This document shows, piece after piece, positions 1 to 8,062 of a stretch of DNA of 57,070 nucleotides (its first letter is position 1; each line of letters opens with the position of its first letter). Made by a program: the position numbers and the translations under genes. A model generated the notes under the pieces. The model worked only from the letters and a program-made list of their open reading frames with translations, was not told the DNA's origin and did no database searches. The stretch lies in assembly GCA_017455495.1 (NCBI GenBank), contig JAFTAR010000150.1, positions 1-57,070 of the forward strand. Direction: 5' to 3'. Origin of the DNA: Prevotella sp. Lineage in GTDB: Bacteria; Bacteroidota; Bacteroidia; Bacteroidales; Bacteroidaceae.

Positions 1-231
1 AAACACATCGTCGCGCTCCTGGGCAGCACCCATAGCCTTCAAAAGTGGCTCGTAGGCGGGATTGTTGCCTGTGGCACCCATCAGCGACGACATCGCACCG
101 CCCGCACTCGTGCCGTCGAACAACTCTATTGAGGACTTCACACCTGCATTGGCATCAAACTGCAATGCCTTTTGTGCCGATGCTCCAAGTGAGAGACATA
201 CGCACAGAATACTTGTACATACCTTTTTCAT
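1..231 (-). CDS. secreted tannase/feruloyl-esterase-like protein, partial and apparently internally deleted
   Basis: The gene reads leftwards off the window; only the first 77 codons are present. A signal peptide (MKKVCTSILC..., ending near GASAQ) is followed by about 20 residues and then directly by the nucleophile-elbow stretch GTSAGGAMSS and by GATGNNPAYEPLLKAMGAA. In my memory of subtype-B tannase and feruloyl-esterase-like proteins of Bacteroidota, the GxSAGG elbow lies some 150-200 residues into the protein, so a large internal piece seems missing, although the frame is open. It starts 11 bp after the stop of the upstream esterase and is probably its operon partner. The alternative is a short, divergent alpha/beta hydrolase whose elbow is naturally close to the N-terminus. 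Start chosen at the first ATG before the signal peptide. Confidence 0.55.
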   Translation of the reverse strand, partial: MKKVCTSILCVCLSLGASAQKALQFDANAGVKSSIELFDGTSAGGAMSSLMGATGNNPAYEPLLKAMGAAQERDDVF

Positions 232-242
232 CTTGCTCGATT

Positions 243-1184
243 CTATTTATGTTGTTCAAACAACCAGTCGCGGACGGCGGCGATCTTGTAGCCGTAGTCG
301 AAGGATGCCATGTGCTCCATAGCGCGACCCGCCTCTGGAAGCACGCTACCTGTTTCCCACTTGATGAAGTTGATGTTTCCGCCTTTGGCAATCAGTTCCT
401 CTGCCAGTCGCTCCTGTTCTGCCTGGGGCAGTTTGGCACTCCATGAGGCAGAATCGACTTTGGCATTCTGCTGCTTCAGGACTTCAGCAAGGTCTTTCAT
501 ACCACCAGAGGCTTTCTGGTCGCCACCGGCAACGATATAGAAGAAGTGCTTCTTACCGAATTCTTTCATCTTCGTCGTATCCCACTGGCTGCTGACGAAC
601 AGCGAGGCAGCAAAGAGGTCGGGATGGGTGATATTAAAGTAGAACGACATCATGCCACCCATCGACTGACCTGTTGTGTACAGACGGTTTGTGTCAACCT
701 TGTATTCCTTGCAGACCGATTGTAAGAGTCGGATGGTCATCTCCACCTCGTCCGTTGTGCTCCAGTCATCTTGCACAGCCCACTCCGTATATTGCGGAAC
801 CAGCACGAACGAGGGATGTTTCTGCTGGTCTCTATCCGAAGCAAACTCTAAGGCTCCATAGCCCTGTGTCACTGGAGCCGTCACATCCTTGCCAACAGTA
901 CTGGCATCGGCCATGAACAATACCAGAGGAAAACTCGTTGTTCCATCATAACCCGCAGGAACCATCAGGTTATACGCCATCGTCTTGCCTGTCTCAGCAT
1001 CCTCGAAAGTAAACTGATTGAACTTGGCCAGCGTCTCGTTTTTCAGGGCAACGAATGTGCTGTCGCTGTCCTTGTTAATCTCCATACCGCCACCATGTCG
1101 TGGACCGTTTTGGTCGCCTTTCCTTTGGGCGAAAGCAGTGAAGCATATAGCTACGACTGCCATCAAAATAAATACTTTCTTCAT
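243..1184 (-). CDS. secreted alpha/beta-hydrolase esterase (Esterase_phd/CE1-like)
   Basis: A 313-residue secreted hydrolase. The first 20 residues form a signal peptide that ends in FAQ. The middle holds NRLYTTGQSMGGMMSF, a G-x-S-x-G elbow with the catalytic Ser. The sheet strand FFYIVAGGDQK follows, and a candidate catalytic His lies in GRAMEHMASFDYGY near the end. This order and size fit the poly(3-hydroxybutyrate) depolymerase/feruloyl esterase-like family that removes acyl groups from plant polysaccharides; the substrate is inferred only from context. I start at the ATG at 1184-1182, which opens the signal peptide; an upstream in-frame start would add 14 hydrophilic residues before it. 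A TAACTTTG box about 130 bp upstream is the likely promoter, giving a long leader that carries a small hairpin. Confidence 0.8.
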   Translation of the reverse strand: MKKVFILMAVVAICFTAFAQRKGDQNGPRHGGGMEINKDSDSTFVALKNETLAKFNQFTFEDAETGKTMAYNLMVPAGYDGTTSFPLVLFMADASTVGKDVTAPVTQGYGALEFASDRDQQKHPSFVLVPQYTEWAVQDDWSTTDEVEMTIRLLQSVCKEYKVDTNRLYTTGQSMGGMMSFYFNITHPDLFAASLFVSSQWDTTKMKEFGKKHFFYIVAGGDQKASGGMKDLAEVLKQQNAKVDSASWSAKLPQAEQERLAEELIAKGGNINFIKWETGSVLPEAGRAMEHMASFDYGYKIAAVRDWLFEQHK

Positions 1185-1214
1185 AATGTCAAATAATATC
1201 CCTGCATTAAAGCC

Positions 1215-1231
1215 GTCCCTTACCAAGGGAC
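1215..1231 (-). other. small hairpin in the leader of the esterase operon
   Basis: A 17-nt perfect palindrome, GTCCCTT with a 3-nt loop and AAGGGAC, lies in the 5' leader about 30 nt before the esterase start. It resembles the cores of the CCCTCCC...GGGAGGG repeats found elsewhere in the window. No T-run follows on either strand, so it is unlikely to be a terminator. Confidence 0.4.
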
Positions 1232-1311
1232 TCTAAACTACCAAGACCCGATAATCTTAAACAATGTTCTTTTCTGTGAAATGCGAATAAATTCAAGCGG
1301 TAATAACAGGG

Positions 1312-1319
1312 CAAAGTTA
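1312..1319 (-). promoter_or_regulatory. -7 box of the esterase operon
   Basis: On the minus strand the sequence reads TAACTTTG followed by C, matching the Bacteroidota -7 consensus TAnnTTTG. It would drive the two leftward esterase-type genes and implies a leader of roughly 120 nt. Confidence 0.5.
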
Positions 1320-1376
1320 CGACTTTTCTGCAGATTTCGAAATTTTGCACCTCAAATTTATGATTGTTTATGATAA

Positions 1377-1487
1377 AGGAACGTTCACGAACAAGCCATC
1401 GCCATTGAGCATAAGCTGAAGGACAGATACGGCAAGTCCACGCATGTCACTATCCACATGGAACCAATACAAATTCCCATGTATTAG
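1377..1487 (+). pseudogene. 3' remnant of a cation diffusion facilitator (CDF) transporter
   Basis: A short open stretch translates to RNVHEQAIAIEHKLKDRYG followed by KSTHVTIHMEPIQIPMY and a TAG at 1485-1487. This is the cytoplasmic C-terminal dimerisation domain of CDF metal exporters, whose hallmark is H-x-x-A-x-x-I-E and V-T-I-H-x-E-P. A TAA lies directly upstream in frame at 1374-1376, and nothing upstream encodes the membrane part, so only the last 36 codons survive. The preserved reading suggests a recent loss or rearrangement. The fragment is followed within a few bases by the first short block of TTGCACCTC repeats. Confidence 0.75.
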
Positions 1488-1492
1488 CAATG

Positions 1493-1519
1493 TTGCACCT
1501 CTTGCACCTCTTGCACCTG
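1493..1519 (-). repeat. short 9-bp tandem repeat block
   Basis: Three copies of TTGCACCTC-type units. Read on the minus strand this is the same unit (GAGGTGCAA) as the longer array at 1729-1876, so the two blocks form an inverted pair about 210 bp apart. Confidence 0.8.
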
Positions 1520-1557
1520 GGGGGCGTTTAACAGGTGAAAAGTGCCGCAGCTTCGTT

Positions 1558-1573
1558 CTGTATATTTATGCAG
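1558..1573. promoter_or_regulatory. orphan near-palindrome, ArgR-box-like
   Basis: CTGTATATTTATGCAG is a near-perfect palindrome of the form TGNAT-N4-ATNCA, which is the general pattern of arginine repressor boxes. A second, weaker version lies at 1704-1720 (CGCATATTTATGCA). No arginine gene is nearby, so this may be a leftover from a rearranged locus or chance. Very tentative. Confidence 0.2.
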
Positions 1574-1629
1574 ATTTATGTTTGTCTTGCAGTGGCACTG
1601 GCTGACAACCCAGTGCTTTATGGCTGTGC

Positions 1630-1659
1630 GGGGCTGGGTTACGAGTATAACCCAGCCCC
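1630..1659. repeat. perfect 12-bp inverted repeat
   Basis: GGGGCTGGGTTA and its exact complement TAACCCAGCCCC are separated by 6 nt. The hairpin would be very stable, but no T-run follows on either strand, so it is not a classical terminator. It lies in the gene-free scar region between the CDF remnant and the minisatellite. Confidence 0.7.
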
Positions 1660-1691
1660 GAATTAAACCGACGGACAGCTCTGGCTGAGCA

Positions 1692-1973
1692 ATGAATATA
1701 TATACGCATATTTATGCATTCGACACTGAGGTGCAACAGGTGCAAGAGGTGCAAGAGGTGCAGGAGGTGCAACAGGTGCAAGAGGTACAGGAGGTGCAAC
1801 AGGTATAGGAGGTGCAACAGGTGCAAGAGGTGCAAGAGGTGCAGGAGGTGCAAGAGGTGCAAGAGGTGCAAGAGGTGAGCTACAACTCCGTGGCCAACTA
1901 CCGCCATGTTTCATCAGGAAGTAGAAGTGTAAAAACAGTTGGAAAGCTCTTAAAGGCAATTATTCCCCCTTAA
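1692..1973 (+). pseudogene. possible decayed ORF built on a 9-bp minisatellite
   Basis: From the ATG at 1692 the frame reads MNIYTHIYAFDTEVQQVQE and then repeated V-Q-E/V-Q-Q triplets from the 9-bp unit GTGCAAGAG (array 1729-1876). A single in-frame TAG at 1806-1808 (GTATAG where other units have GTGCAG or GTACAG) breaks it. The same frame then continues through more VQE units into VSYNSVANYRHVSSGS and KTVGKLLKAIIPP, ending at TAA 1971-1973. The non-repetitive ends look more protein-like than the array, but I recognise no family. The alternative is a non-coding minisatellite with chance open ends. The TAA lies 2 nt before the start of the regulatory element of the SusCD operon. Confidence 0.35.
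1729..1876 (+). repeat. 9-bp minisatellite (GTGCAAGAG-type)
   Basis: About sixteen tandem 9-bp units alternate between GTGCAAGAG, GTGCAACAG and GTGCAGGAG with a few degenerate copies. Since 9 is a multiple of 3, all frames stay open through perfect units, which is why long leucine-histidine ORFs appear on the opposite strand. No spacers, so not a CRISPR array. Confidence 0.9.
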
Positions 1974-1974
1974 G

Positions 1975-2018
1975 CAACAATTATTACACCTGTCTGGTAG
2001 ACTTTTTCCATACCTTTG
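1975..2018 (+). promoter_or_regulatory. promoter and putative activator site of the FAS1/SusCD operon
   Basis: TACCTTTG at 2011-2018 is a strong match to the -7 box. CAACAATTATT at 1975-1985 is identical to the core at 19092-19102 and lies at exactly the same distance from the -7 box there. A third copy, CAACAATAATT, precedes the GH3 gene. Probable binding site for a shared activator (inference). Confidence 0.6.
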
Positions 2019-2048
2019 CAGCGTTTTTATCTAAACCTATAAATTGTT

Positions 2049-4655
2049 ATGAATCGCAGATTCCACAAAATGTTTATCCTACTGCCTGCAGCCCTGCTGG
2101 CACGCTTAGCCACTGTGCTCACCGCCTGTGACAACAGCGACCTTGAGGGCCAGCCAGAGTGGTTGGGTAACTCCATCTACGAGCGGCTACAGGATGGTGG
2201 CAACTACACCACCATGCTGCGGCTTATTGATGACCTTGGCTATACACCGGTGCTGAGGCAGACAGGCTCAAAGACCCTCTTCGCTGCCGACGACGACGCT
2301 TTTGCCCGCTGGTTCCAGAGCAATCCATGGGGTGTGAATAGCTATGAAGGGCTATCTCTGCCACAGAAGAAGCTGCTGCTGGGTTCGGCCATGGTGAACA
2401 ACGCCTACCTCGTTGAGCTGCTGTCAAACGTAGAGGCATCGCCCGACCCTTTGGAGGGCATGTGCATGCGCCGCGAGACGTCGCTGTCAGAGTATGACAG
2501 CGTGGCCCGCTGGTTGCCGTCACAGATGCCGGCCACCCGCTACTGGGATGCCCACCGCCACAAGACACAGGGCATAGTGCTTCTTGCCGACAACCACTCG
2601 CAGCCCATGATCCATTTCCTGCCGCGCTTCATGCAGATGAACAATATTACAGACGAAGACCAGCGTATACTTACCAACGGCCAGAGCAACTCCCGTCAGG
2701 ACGCCTGGGTGAACGGCATAAGGATAGCCGACCGCGACATCGTGTGCCGTAACGGCTACATACACCACATGGACGGTGTGATGATGCCGGGCGACAACAT
2801 GGCCCAGATACTGCGTTCACACAGTAACATGAGCCAATGGAGCACGTTGATGGACCGTTTCTGCGCCCCATATTATAGTGAGCAGGCCACTCAGGACTAC
2901 AACCGCCTGAACGGCACACAGGACTCCGTCTTCGTGCTGCGCTACTTCAGCTCGCAGAACAAGCAGGAGCTGCTGCAGGACCCCGGCAGGCAGGCTGTCA
3001 CTGCCTCGCTGGCCTTCGATCCGGGATGGAACCACTATATGTATACCAACCCCAACAACACCAAGGACCTGCACTACGACTGCGGCGCCCTGTTGGTGCC
3101 CACCAACGATGCACTGGACTACTGGTGGAACAACGACGGCCTGGCCCTGCAGGACCAGTACCACACGTGGGAGAACGTGCCCGACCAGGTGCTGGTGGAA
3201 CTGCTAAACGTGAACATGGTGCCCGAGTTCGTCAGCACCGTGCCCTCGAAGTTCGAGAATATTGTCAACGATGCCAAGGTGTCAATGGGAGTGCAGAAGT
3301 CTGACGTTGACTCCTGCTTCATGGGCTGCAACGGCGTGGTCTACCTCACCAACAAGGTGTTTGCCCCTGCCACTTACAGCAGTGTGGCCTTCCCTGCCCT
3401 GGTGCACACCGAGACCATGAACATCATCTACTGGGGCATAGACAAGCTTGACTTCAAGCCCTACCTGAACTCCATGGACTCTTACTACAGTTTCTTCGTG
3501 CCCAACAACAGCGCCATGCTTCACTATGTAGACCCCTGTTCCTACGGTTCGTCGCAGACAGTGCTCTATGAGTTCTACTACGATGCCGACCGCGCCACGC
3601 CCACCGTCTGTGCCCACCGCTACAAGTACGACATGGAGACGGGCACCATCGGCGACCGCCTGAGCGATGCCTCCACCTCCCAGGTGGAGAACCGCATGCG
3701 CGATATTTTGGACAACCTTATCGTGGTGGGCAACGTTGAGGACGGCAACACCTACTACCGCACCAAGGGCGGAGCCACCATCCGCGTGCGAGCTGCCGGA
3801 CAGGCCGGCACGATGACCATTGAGGGCGGACAGCAGATAGAGCAGCTGCAGCCCACCGCCGTGACCCAGATTTTCGACCAGACGAAGAACGGCAACGGAA
3901 AGGTTTATGTGGTGGAGAGCGAGGTGCCATCGTCGGGCCGCAAGTCGGTTTATAAGACACTGAGCGAGCATGTGGAGTTCTCACGCTTCTTCGACCTGCT
4001 GCGCGGCGGCGACCCTGACTCGGCCCAGTATAACCTCACCACTTCGATTATAGACAACAGCTACTCGTGCGTAGACTTCAACATACGCCTCTTCGACAAC
4101 TACCACTACACCGTGTGGGTGCCCACCAACGAGAGCCTTGATGCCCTGCACGAGGCCCACCTCCTACCCTACTGGGAAGACCTGGAGGCACAGACCGACG
4201 AGGCCTGGGGCGGCGACCGCGATGCTGCCAAGCGCATGCGCTACCAGATACGCCAGCGCATCTTCGACTTCCTTCGCTACCACATTCAGGACTACTCTGT
4301 TTACATGGGGCAGGGAACGGTGGCCGGACGCTACGAGACATCAAAGCTGAACCCGCAGAACCGCAAGTTCTTCTCGCTCCTGGTAGATGCCGACAACAGC
4401 CACATCAATGTGACCGATGCCCTGCACAACGAGCGCCATGTGCTGACAGCCGATGCTGCCTTATATAATAATATGTGTCGCGAGTACCTCTTCACAAGCA
4501 AGGACCCGGAGACAGCTGCCAACGGCAACCTCTACAGCTCGGCCTACGCCGTGGTTCACCTCATTGACGGCCCGCTGTTCTTCAGCGACAGCCAGCTGCA
4601 GCCCATGGACTGGACACCAGGTGGCGGCGCTTCGCGCCTAAATAAGAATGAATAA
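2049..4655 (+). CDS. four-domain fasciclin (FAS1) lipoprotein
   Basis: First gene of the long SusCD operon, 868 residues. The N-terminus is a lipoprotein signal with lipobox VLTAC, so the protein is probably anchored in the outer membrane and surface exposed. I see four FAS1-like units at roughly residues 35-255, 255-430, 440-640 and 645-855, each with the FAS1 pattern of a phrase such as KTLFAADDDAF, LLVPTNDAL, YSFFVPNNSAM or YTVWVPTNESL. FAS1 domains are adhesion and binding modules. Placement next to SusC/SusD suggests a glycan-binding role like SusE/F-type proteins, but no ligand is shown. The last codons (GGGASRLNKNE) come from a repeated stop-codon hairpin element also seen after the first susC gene. 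The start lies 30 nt after a TACCTTTG box. Confidence 0.8.
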   Translation: MNRRFHKMFILLPAALLARLATVLTACDNSDLEGQPEWLGNSIYERLQDGGNYTTMLRLIDDLGYTPVLRQTGSKTLFAADDDAFARWFQSNPWGVNSYEGLSLPQKKLLLGSAMVNNAYLVELLSNVEASPDPLEGMCMRRETSLSEYDSVARWLPSQMPATRYWDAHRHKTQGIVLLADNHSQPMIHFLPRFMQMNNITDEDQRILTNGQSNSRQDAWVNGIRIADRDIVCRNGYIHHMDGVMMPGDNMAQILRSHSNMSQWSTLMDRFCAPYYSEQATQDYNRLNGTQDSVFVLRYFSSQNKQELLQDPGRQAVTASLAFDPGWNHYMYTNPNNTKDLHYDCGALLVPTNDALDYWWNNDGLALQDQYHTWENVPDQVLVELLNVNMVPEFVSTVPSKFENIVNDAKVSMGVQKSDVDSCFMGCNGVVYLTNKVFAPATYSSVAFPALVHTETMNIIYWGIDKLDFKPYLNSMDSYYSFFVPNNSAMLHYVDPCSYGSSQTVLYEFYYDADRATPTVCAHRYKYDMETGTIGDRLSDASTSQVENRMRDILDNLIVVGNVEDGNTYYRTKGGATIRVRAAGQAGTMTIEGGQQIEQLQPTAVTQIFDQTKNGNGKVYVVESEVPSSGRKSVYKTLSEHVEFSRFFDLLRGGDPDSAQYNLTTSIIDNSYSCVDFNIRLFDNYHYTVWVPTNESLDALHEAHLLPYWEDLEAQTDEAWGGDRDAAKRMRYQIRQRIFDFLRYHIQDYSVYMGQGTVAGRYETSKLNPQNRKFFSLLVDADNSHINVTDALHNERHVLTADAALYNNMCREYLFTSKDPETAANGNLYSSAYAVVHLIDGPLFFSDSQLQPMDWTPGGGASRLNKNE
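4624..4645 (+). repeat. stop-codon hairpin repeat, copy 1
   Basis: GCGGCGCTTCGCGCCTAAATAA forms a GGCGC-TTC-GCGCC mini-hairpin just before the stop of the FAS1 gene and supplies part of its C-terminus. A near-identical form (GCGGCCTTCGGCCTAAATAA) follows the susC stop at 8063-8082. Confidence 0.65.
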
Positions 4656-4660
4656 AGAAT

Positions 4661-4740
4661 AAATAATAAACGCAACGGATAGTATTATGAGAAAAACAAT
4701 TCAAATAGCCAACAGCAAATACTGGATAGGTTTATTATTT
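4661..4740 (+). repeat. inverted repeat bracketing the first susC start
   Basis: AAATAATAAAC at 4661-4671 in the spacer is the exact complement of GTTTATTATTT at 4730-4740 in the signal-peptide codons. The ATG at 4687 lies in the loop. It is the weakest member of a set of such pairs in this operon. Confidence 0.5.
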
Positions 4741-7700
4741 TTTATTTGTTCATTAGTCATTAGCCCTGCGGGGGCCTTGGCGCAAGGCATCACATCGGTG
4801 AGCGGCACCGTGAGCGACGATTTCGATGCCCTTATGGGAGCCTCGGTGTGTGAGGTTGATGCCAACGGGCGTATCATCAACGCCACCACCACCGACCTTA
4901 ACGGACATTTCACCATGCGCATCCGCGACCAGCGCAACAAGCTGAGGTTCAGCTTTGTTGGCTGTCAGACGCAGACCCTGTCCATAAACCGCGCCACTTA
5001 CAACATACACATGAGCTCGGCCACCGTCATACAGGAAGTAACCGTGCAGTCAACCAGGCGTGTCAACGGCGGTGGACTGGCCATCCCTGAGCGTGAGGCT
5101 TCAATGGCCCAGCAGCGCCTTTCCATGTCGGATGTAGAGGGCATGTCGTTCACCACGGTAGACGAAGCCCTGCAAGGCCGTATCTCAGGCCTGGACATCG
5201 TGTCGAACAGCGGCAACCTGGGTTCGGGCAGCACCATGCGCCTGCGCGGTGCAGCCTCTATTTCAAGTGCCGTTGATGCCAATCCACTTATTGTGGTAAA
5301 CGGCAACGAGTGGAACGTGGACATGAGCGACTTCGACGTCTCTACTGCCAACGATGAGAAGTTTGCCCAACTGCTCAACGTAAACCCTGAAGACATTGAG
5401 GATGTCACAGTGCTGAAGGATGCCGCCGCAACAGCCATATACGGCTCGCGCGGTGCCAACGGTGTCATAGAGATAAAGACAAAGCGCGGCACGCGCGGAG
5501 CACCCCGCCTGAGCTACTCGCTGCGCCTCACAGGCACCTACCAGCCTGAAGGCTACAAGATGCTTGACGGCGACGGCTACACCATGCTGCTCAAAGAGAG
5601 CTATTTCAACCCCCGCCAAAGCGACGTGGCAAGCAACATTCCGGAACTGAACTACGACCCCACCTTCTCGGAATACCAGCAGTACAACAACAACACAAAC
5701 TGGGTGGACGCCGTGACACAGTGGGGCCTGCGCCAGAACCATTACCTCGTAGTGAGCGGCGGCGGCGAGAAGGCCACCTTCCGTATCTCCGGCGGTTTCG
5801 ACAATGAGACGGGTTCTGTCATCCGCCAGCGCCTGCAGCGCATGTCTACCCGCGTGGCACTCGACTACTTCGTGAGCGACCGCATCACCATCTCAACCAA
5901 CTTCTCGCTCACCTACACCAAGAACCGCAAGAACTACGACCAGTTGCTGGCCATAGCCTACAAGAAGATGCCAAACATGGGCATCTACGAGCAGGACCCC
6001 GTGACGGGCGAGGACACCGACCGCTACTACGAGATGCTACAGTCGGCATCGTCGGTCTTCAACGGAAGCGGCAACCAGAAGTCTTTGGTCAACCCCGTTG
6101 CCTCGGCCAACCTGGCCCGCAACAACGAGCACACCTACGACATAAGTCCCGAGCTTATACTGAAATACCGCCTGTTAGGCCTTGACAACGACAGCTGGCA
6201 GCTGAACTGGGAGGCCCGTGCCAACATGAACATCTTCAACAACTTCACCAACCGCTACTATCCTTCCGAGCTTGTCACCGTGCCCTGGTCGTCAGGTGTC
6301 AACAAGACCTATACCGGCTCTTCAAAGAGCGTGGCCTTCAACACCAAGCAGACTCTGACGCTCATTCCCCACTTCAACAACGAAGACCACTCGCTGATGA
6401 TGATGGGCCGCTTCGAGCTGGTCAGCGGCGAGTCTAACAGCCAGGTCACCGAGGAGTATGGCCTGCCTTCCGGCGGCATCACCAGCCTCGGTGCAAACGG
6501 CAAGCCAGAGAAGATGAGCACCGGTTTCAGCCAGTGGCGCTCCATGTACTACACTTTCTCGGCCCACTATGCCTACAAAAGCAAATACATGCTTGACTTC
6601 AGCATCCGCGCCGACGGCACCACAAAGTTCGGACCGGAGCGCCGCTGGGGCTACTTCCCCGCCGTGTCGCTGCGTTGGAACATCAGCGACGAGCCCTGGA
6701 TGCAATGGGCCAAGGGGGGCGACCGCAATATTCTGTCAATGATCTCACTGCGCCCAAGCTGGGGCCGCGTGGGCAACCAGCCCTCAGCCGACTATCTCTA
6801 TGAAAGCAAATACTCGGCCAGCTCCTACCAGTACATTGACATGGCAGTTATGTATCCCAACAACATACGCCTCAGCGGCCTGCAGTGGGAAACCAACGAC
6901 CAGTTCAACATCGGTACCGACATCCATTTCTTCAACGACCGCCTGAACATTGCCCTGGAATGGTACTCTGCCACCCGCCGCAACATGCTCATGCCCGTGA
7001 AGATTCCCACAAACACCGGCTTCACCAACCTGGCCTATAAGAATGTAGGCTCCATGCGCAACGTGGGCTGGGAGTTCAACATCTCCACCAACCGCATCAT
7101 CAAGAGCGGCAAGTTCTCTGCCGACTTCAATGCCACCTTCGGCAACAACAGCAACAAGATTCTTGAAATGGACGCCACCACGCTCGAGACGATGAACATC
7201 AAGTTCACCCAGGAGAACCGCAGCGTGCTTCAGCGCGTACAGCTGAACAACCCCTTCGGTGCCATCTACGGGTTCCGTTTCAAGGGTGTCTATCAGTACC
7301 AGTACTCCACCTTCGCCAGCCTCACACACGACGAACAGGCACAGTTCCTTGCCGACGGCAAGACGGCCCCTGTGGCATTGGCCAGCGACGGCAGCGTCAT
7401 CTATGACGACCATGACCAGCCTCTGCGCATGATGTACACCTTCTCCGTGAGCGACGACCTGCCTGGCAAGAACTATCGCTTCAAGGGCGGCGATGCCATC
7501 TACGAAGACCTGAACAATGACGGCAACATCAACGAACTTGACATTGTCTATCTGGGTTCGTCGCTGCCAAAGCTCACCGGTGGCTTCGGTTTCACTCTTA
7601 ACTACGGCAAGTGGCGCCTGAACACACAGTTCAACTATCGCTTCGGTAATAAGATTCTGAACCTTGCACGCCTTGATGCCCAGGCAATGGTGAACAACAA

Positions 7701-8061
7701 CAACCAGAGCCAGGCCGTGAACTACCGCTGGCGCATGGAGGGAGACGTAACCAGCATCCCACGCGCCATGTACGGCTCTTCGTCAAACTACAACACGCTC
7801 ATCAGCGACCGCTTCGTGGAGGACGGCTCCTTCCTGCGACTGAACTACACACAGCTGAGCTACTCTCTGCCCGACAAAAGCGTGAGGGCCATCGGTCTCC
7901 ATGGGCTGCGCTTCTACCTGAGTGCCAACAACCTGTTCTGCCTGACAAAATATACTGGCGTAGACCCCGAAATAAGCTACAGCAGCTATGGTGCCGCCCT
8001 CGACCAAGCTCAGACACCAAGGGCAAAGTCTTACACCTTCGGACTGACGGTGGACTTCTGA
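4687..8061 (+). CDS. SusC-family TonB-dependent outer-membrane transporter
   Basis: A 1124-residue TonB-dependent receptor. After a signal peptide (to about residue 33, GALAQ) comes a CarboxypepD_reg-like beta-sandwich (SVSGTVSDDFDALMGASV..., residues 37-110), then the plug domain with the SusC hallmarks LQGRISGLDI, NPEDIEDVTVLKDAAATAIYGSRGANG and VIEIKTKRG (about 130-265), then a long beta-barrel that ends in TFGLTVDF with a terminal aromatic. Family function: energy-dependent import of oligosaccharides with a SusD lid. The matching susD follows 61 bp downstream. The start is the ATG directly before the signal peptide. The signal-peptide DNA contains the TTTATTATT repeat described elsewhere in this list. 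Confidence 0.95.
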   Translation: MRKTIQIANSKYWIGLLFFICSLVISPAGALAQGITSVSGTVSDDFDALMGASVCEVDANGRIINATTTDLNGHFTMRIRDQRNKLRFSFVGCQTQTLSINRATYNIHMSSATVIQEVTVQSTRRVNGGGLAIPEREASMAQQRLSMSDVEGMSFTTVDEALQGRISGLDIVSNSGNLGSGSTMRLRGAASISSAVDANPLIVVNGNEWNVDMSDFDVSTANDEKFAQLLNVNPEDIEDVTVLKDAAATAIYGSRGANGVIEIKTKRGTRGAPRLSYSLRLTGTYQPEGYKMLDGDGYTMLLKESYFNPRQSDVASNIPELNYDPTFSEYQQYNNNTNWVDAVTQWGLRQNHYLVVSGGGEKATFRISGGFDNETGSVIRQRLQRMSTRVALDYFVSDRITISTNFSLTYTKNRKNYDQLLAIAYKKMPNMGIYEQDPVTGEDTDRYYEMLQSASSVFNGSGNQKSLVNPVASANLARNNEHTYDISPELILKYRLLGLDNDSWQLNWEARANMNIFNNFTNRYYPSELVTVPWSSGVNKTYTGSSKSVAFNTKQTLTLIPHFNNEDHSLMMMGRFELVSGESNSQVTEEYGLPSGGITSLGANGKPEKMSTGFSQWRSMYYTFSAHYAYKSKYMLDFSIRADGTTKFGPERRWGYFPAVSLRWNISDEPWMQWAKGGDRNILSMISLRPSWGRVGNQPSADYLYESKYSASSYQYIDMAVMYPNNIRLSGLQWETNDQFNIGTDIHFFNDRLNIALEWYSATRRNMLMPVKIPTNTGFTNLAYKNVGSMRNVGWEFNISTNRIIKSGKFSADFNATFGNNSNKILEMDATTLETMNIKFTQENRSVLQRVQLNNPFGAIYGFRFKGVYQYQYSTFASLTHDEQAQFLADGKTAPVALASDGSVIYDDHDQPLRMMYTFSVSDDLPGKNYRFKGGDAIYEDLNNDGNINELDIVYLGSSLPKLTGGFGFTLNYGKWRLNTQFNYRFGNKILNLARLDAQAMVNNNNQSQAVNYRWRMEGDVTSIPRAMYGSSSNYNTLISDRFVEDGSFLRLNYTQLSYSLPDKSVRAIGLHGLRFYLSANNLFCLTKYTGVDPEISYSSYGAALDQAQTPRAKSYTFGLTVDF

Positions 8062-8062
8062 T

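Noticed and set aside
1729..1876. Possible CRISPR array
   Set aside because: The units are 9-bp head-to-tail repeats without spacers.
1566..1959. Leu-His (LLHLLHLL) and Pro-Leu-Ala rich ORFs on the minus strand
   Set aside because: They arise because the 9-bp minisatellite keeps several frames open. There is no start signal, family resemblance or codon pattern supporting translation.
3282..3971. 229-residue ORF on the minus strand inside the first FAS1 gene
   Set aside because: A shadow of GC-rich coding DNA; no recognisable motif, and the plus-strand FAS1 protein accounts for the region.
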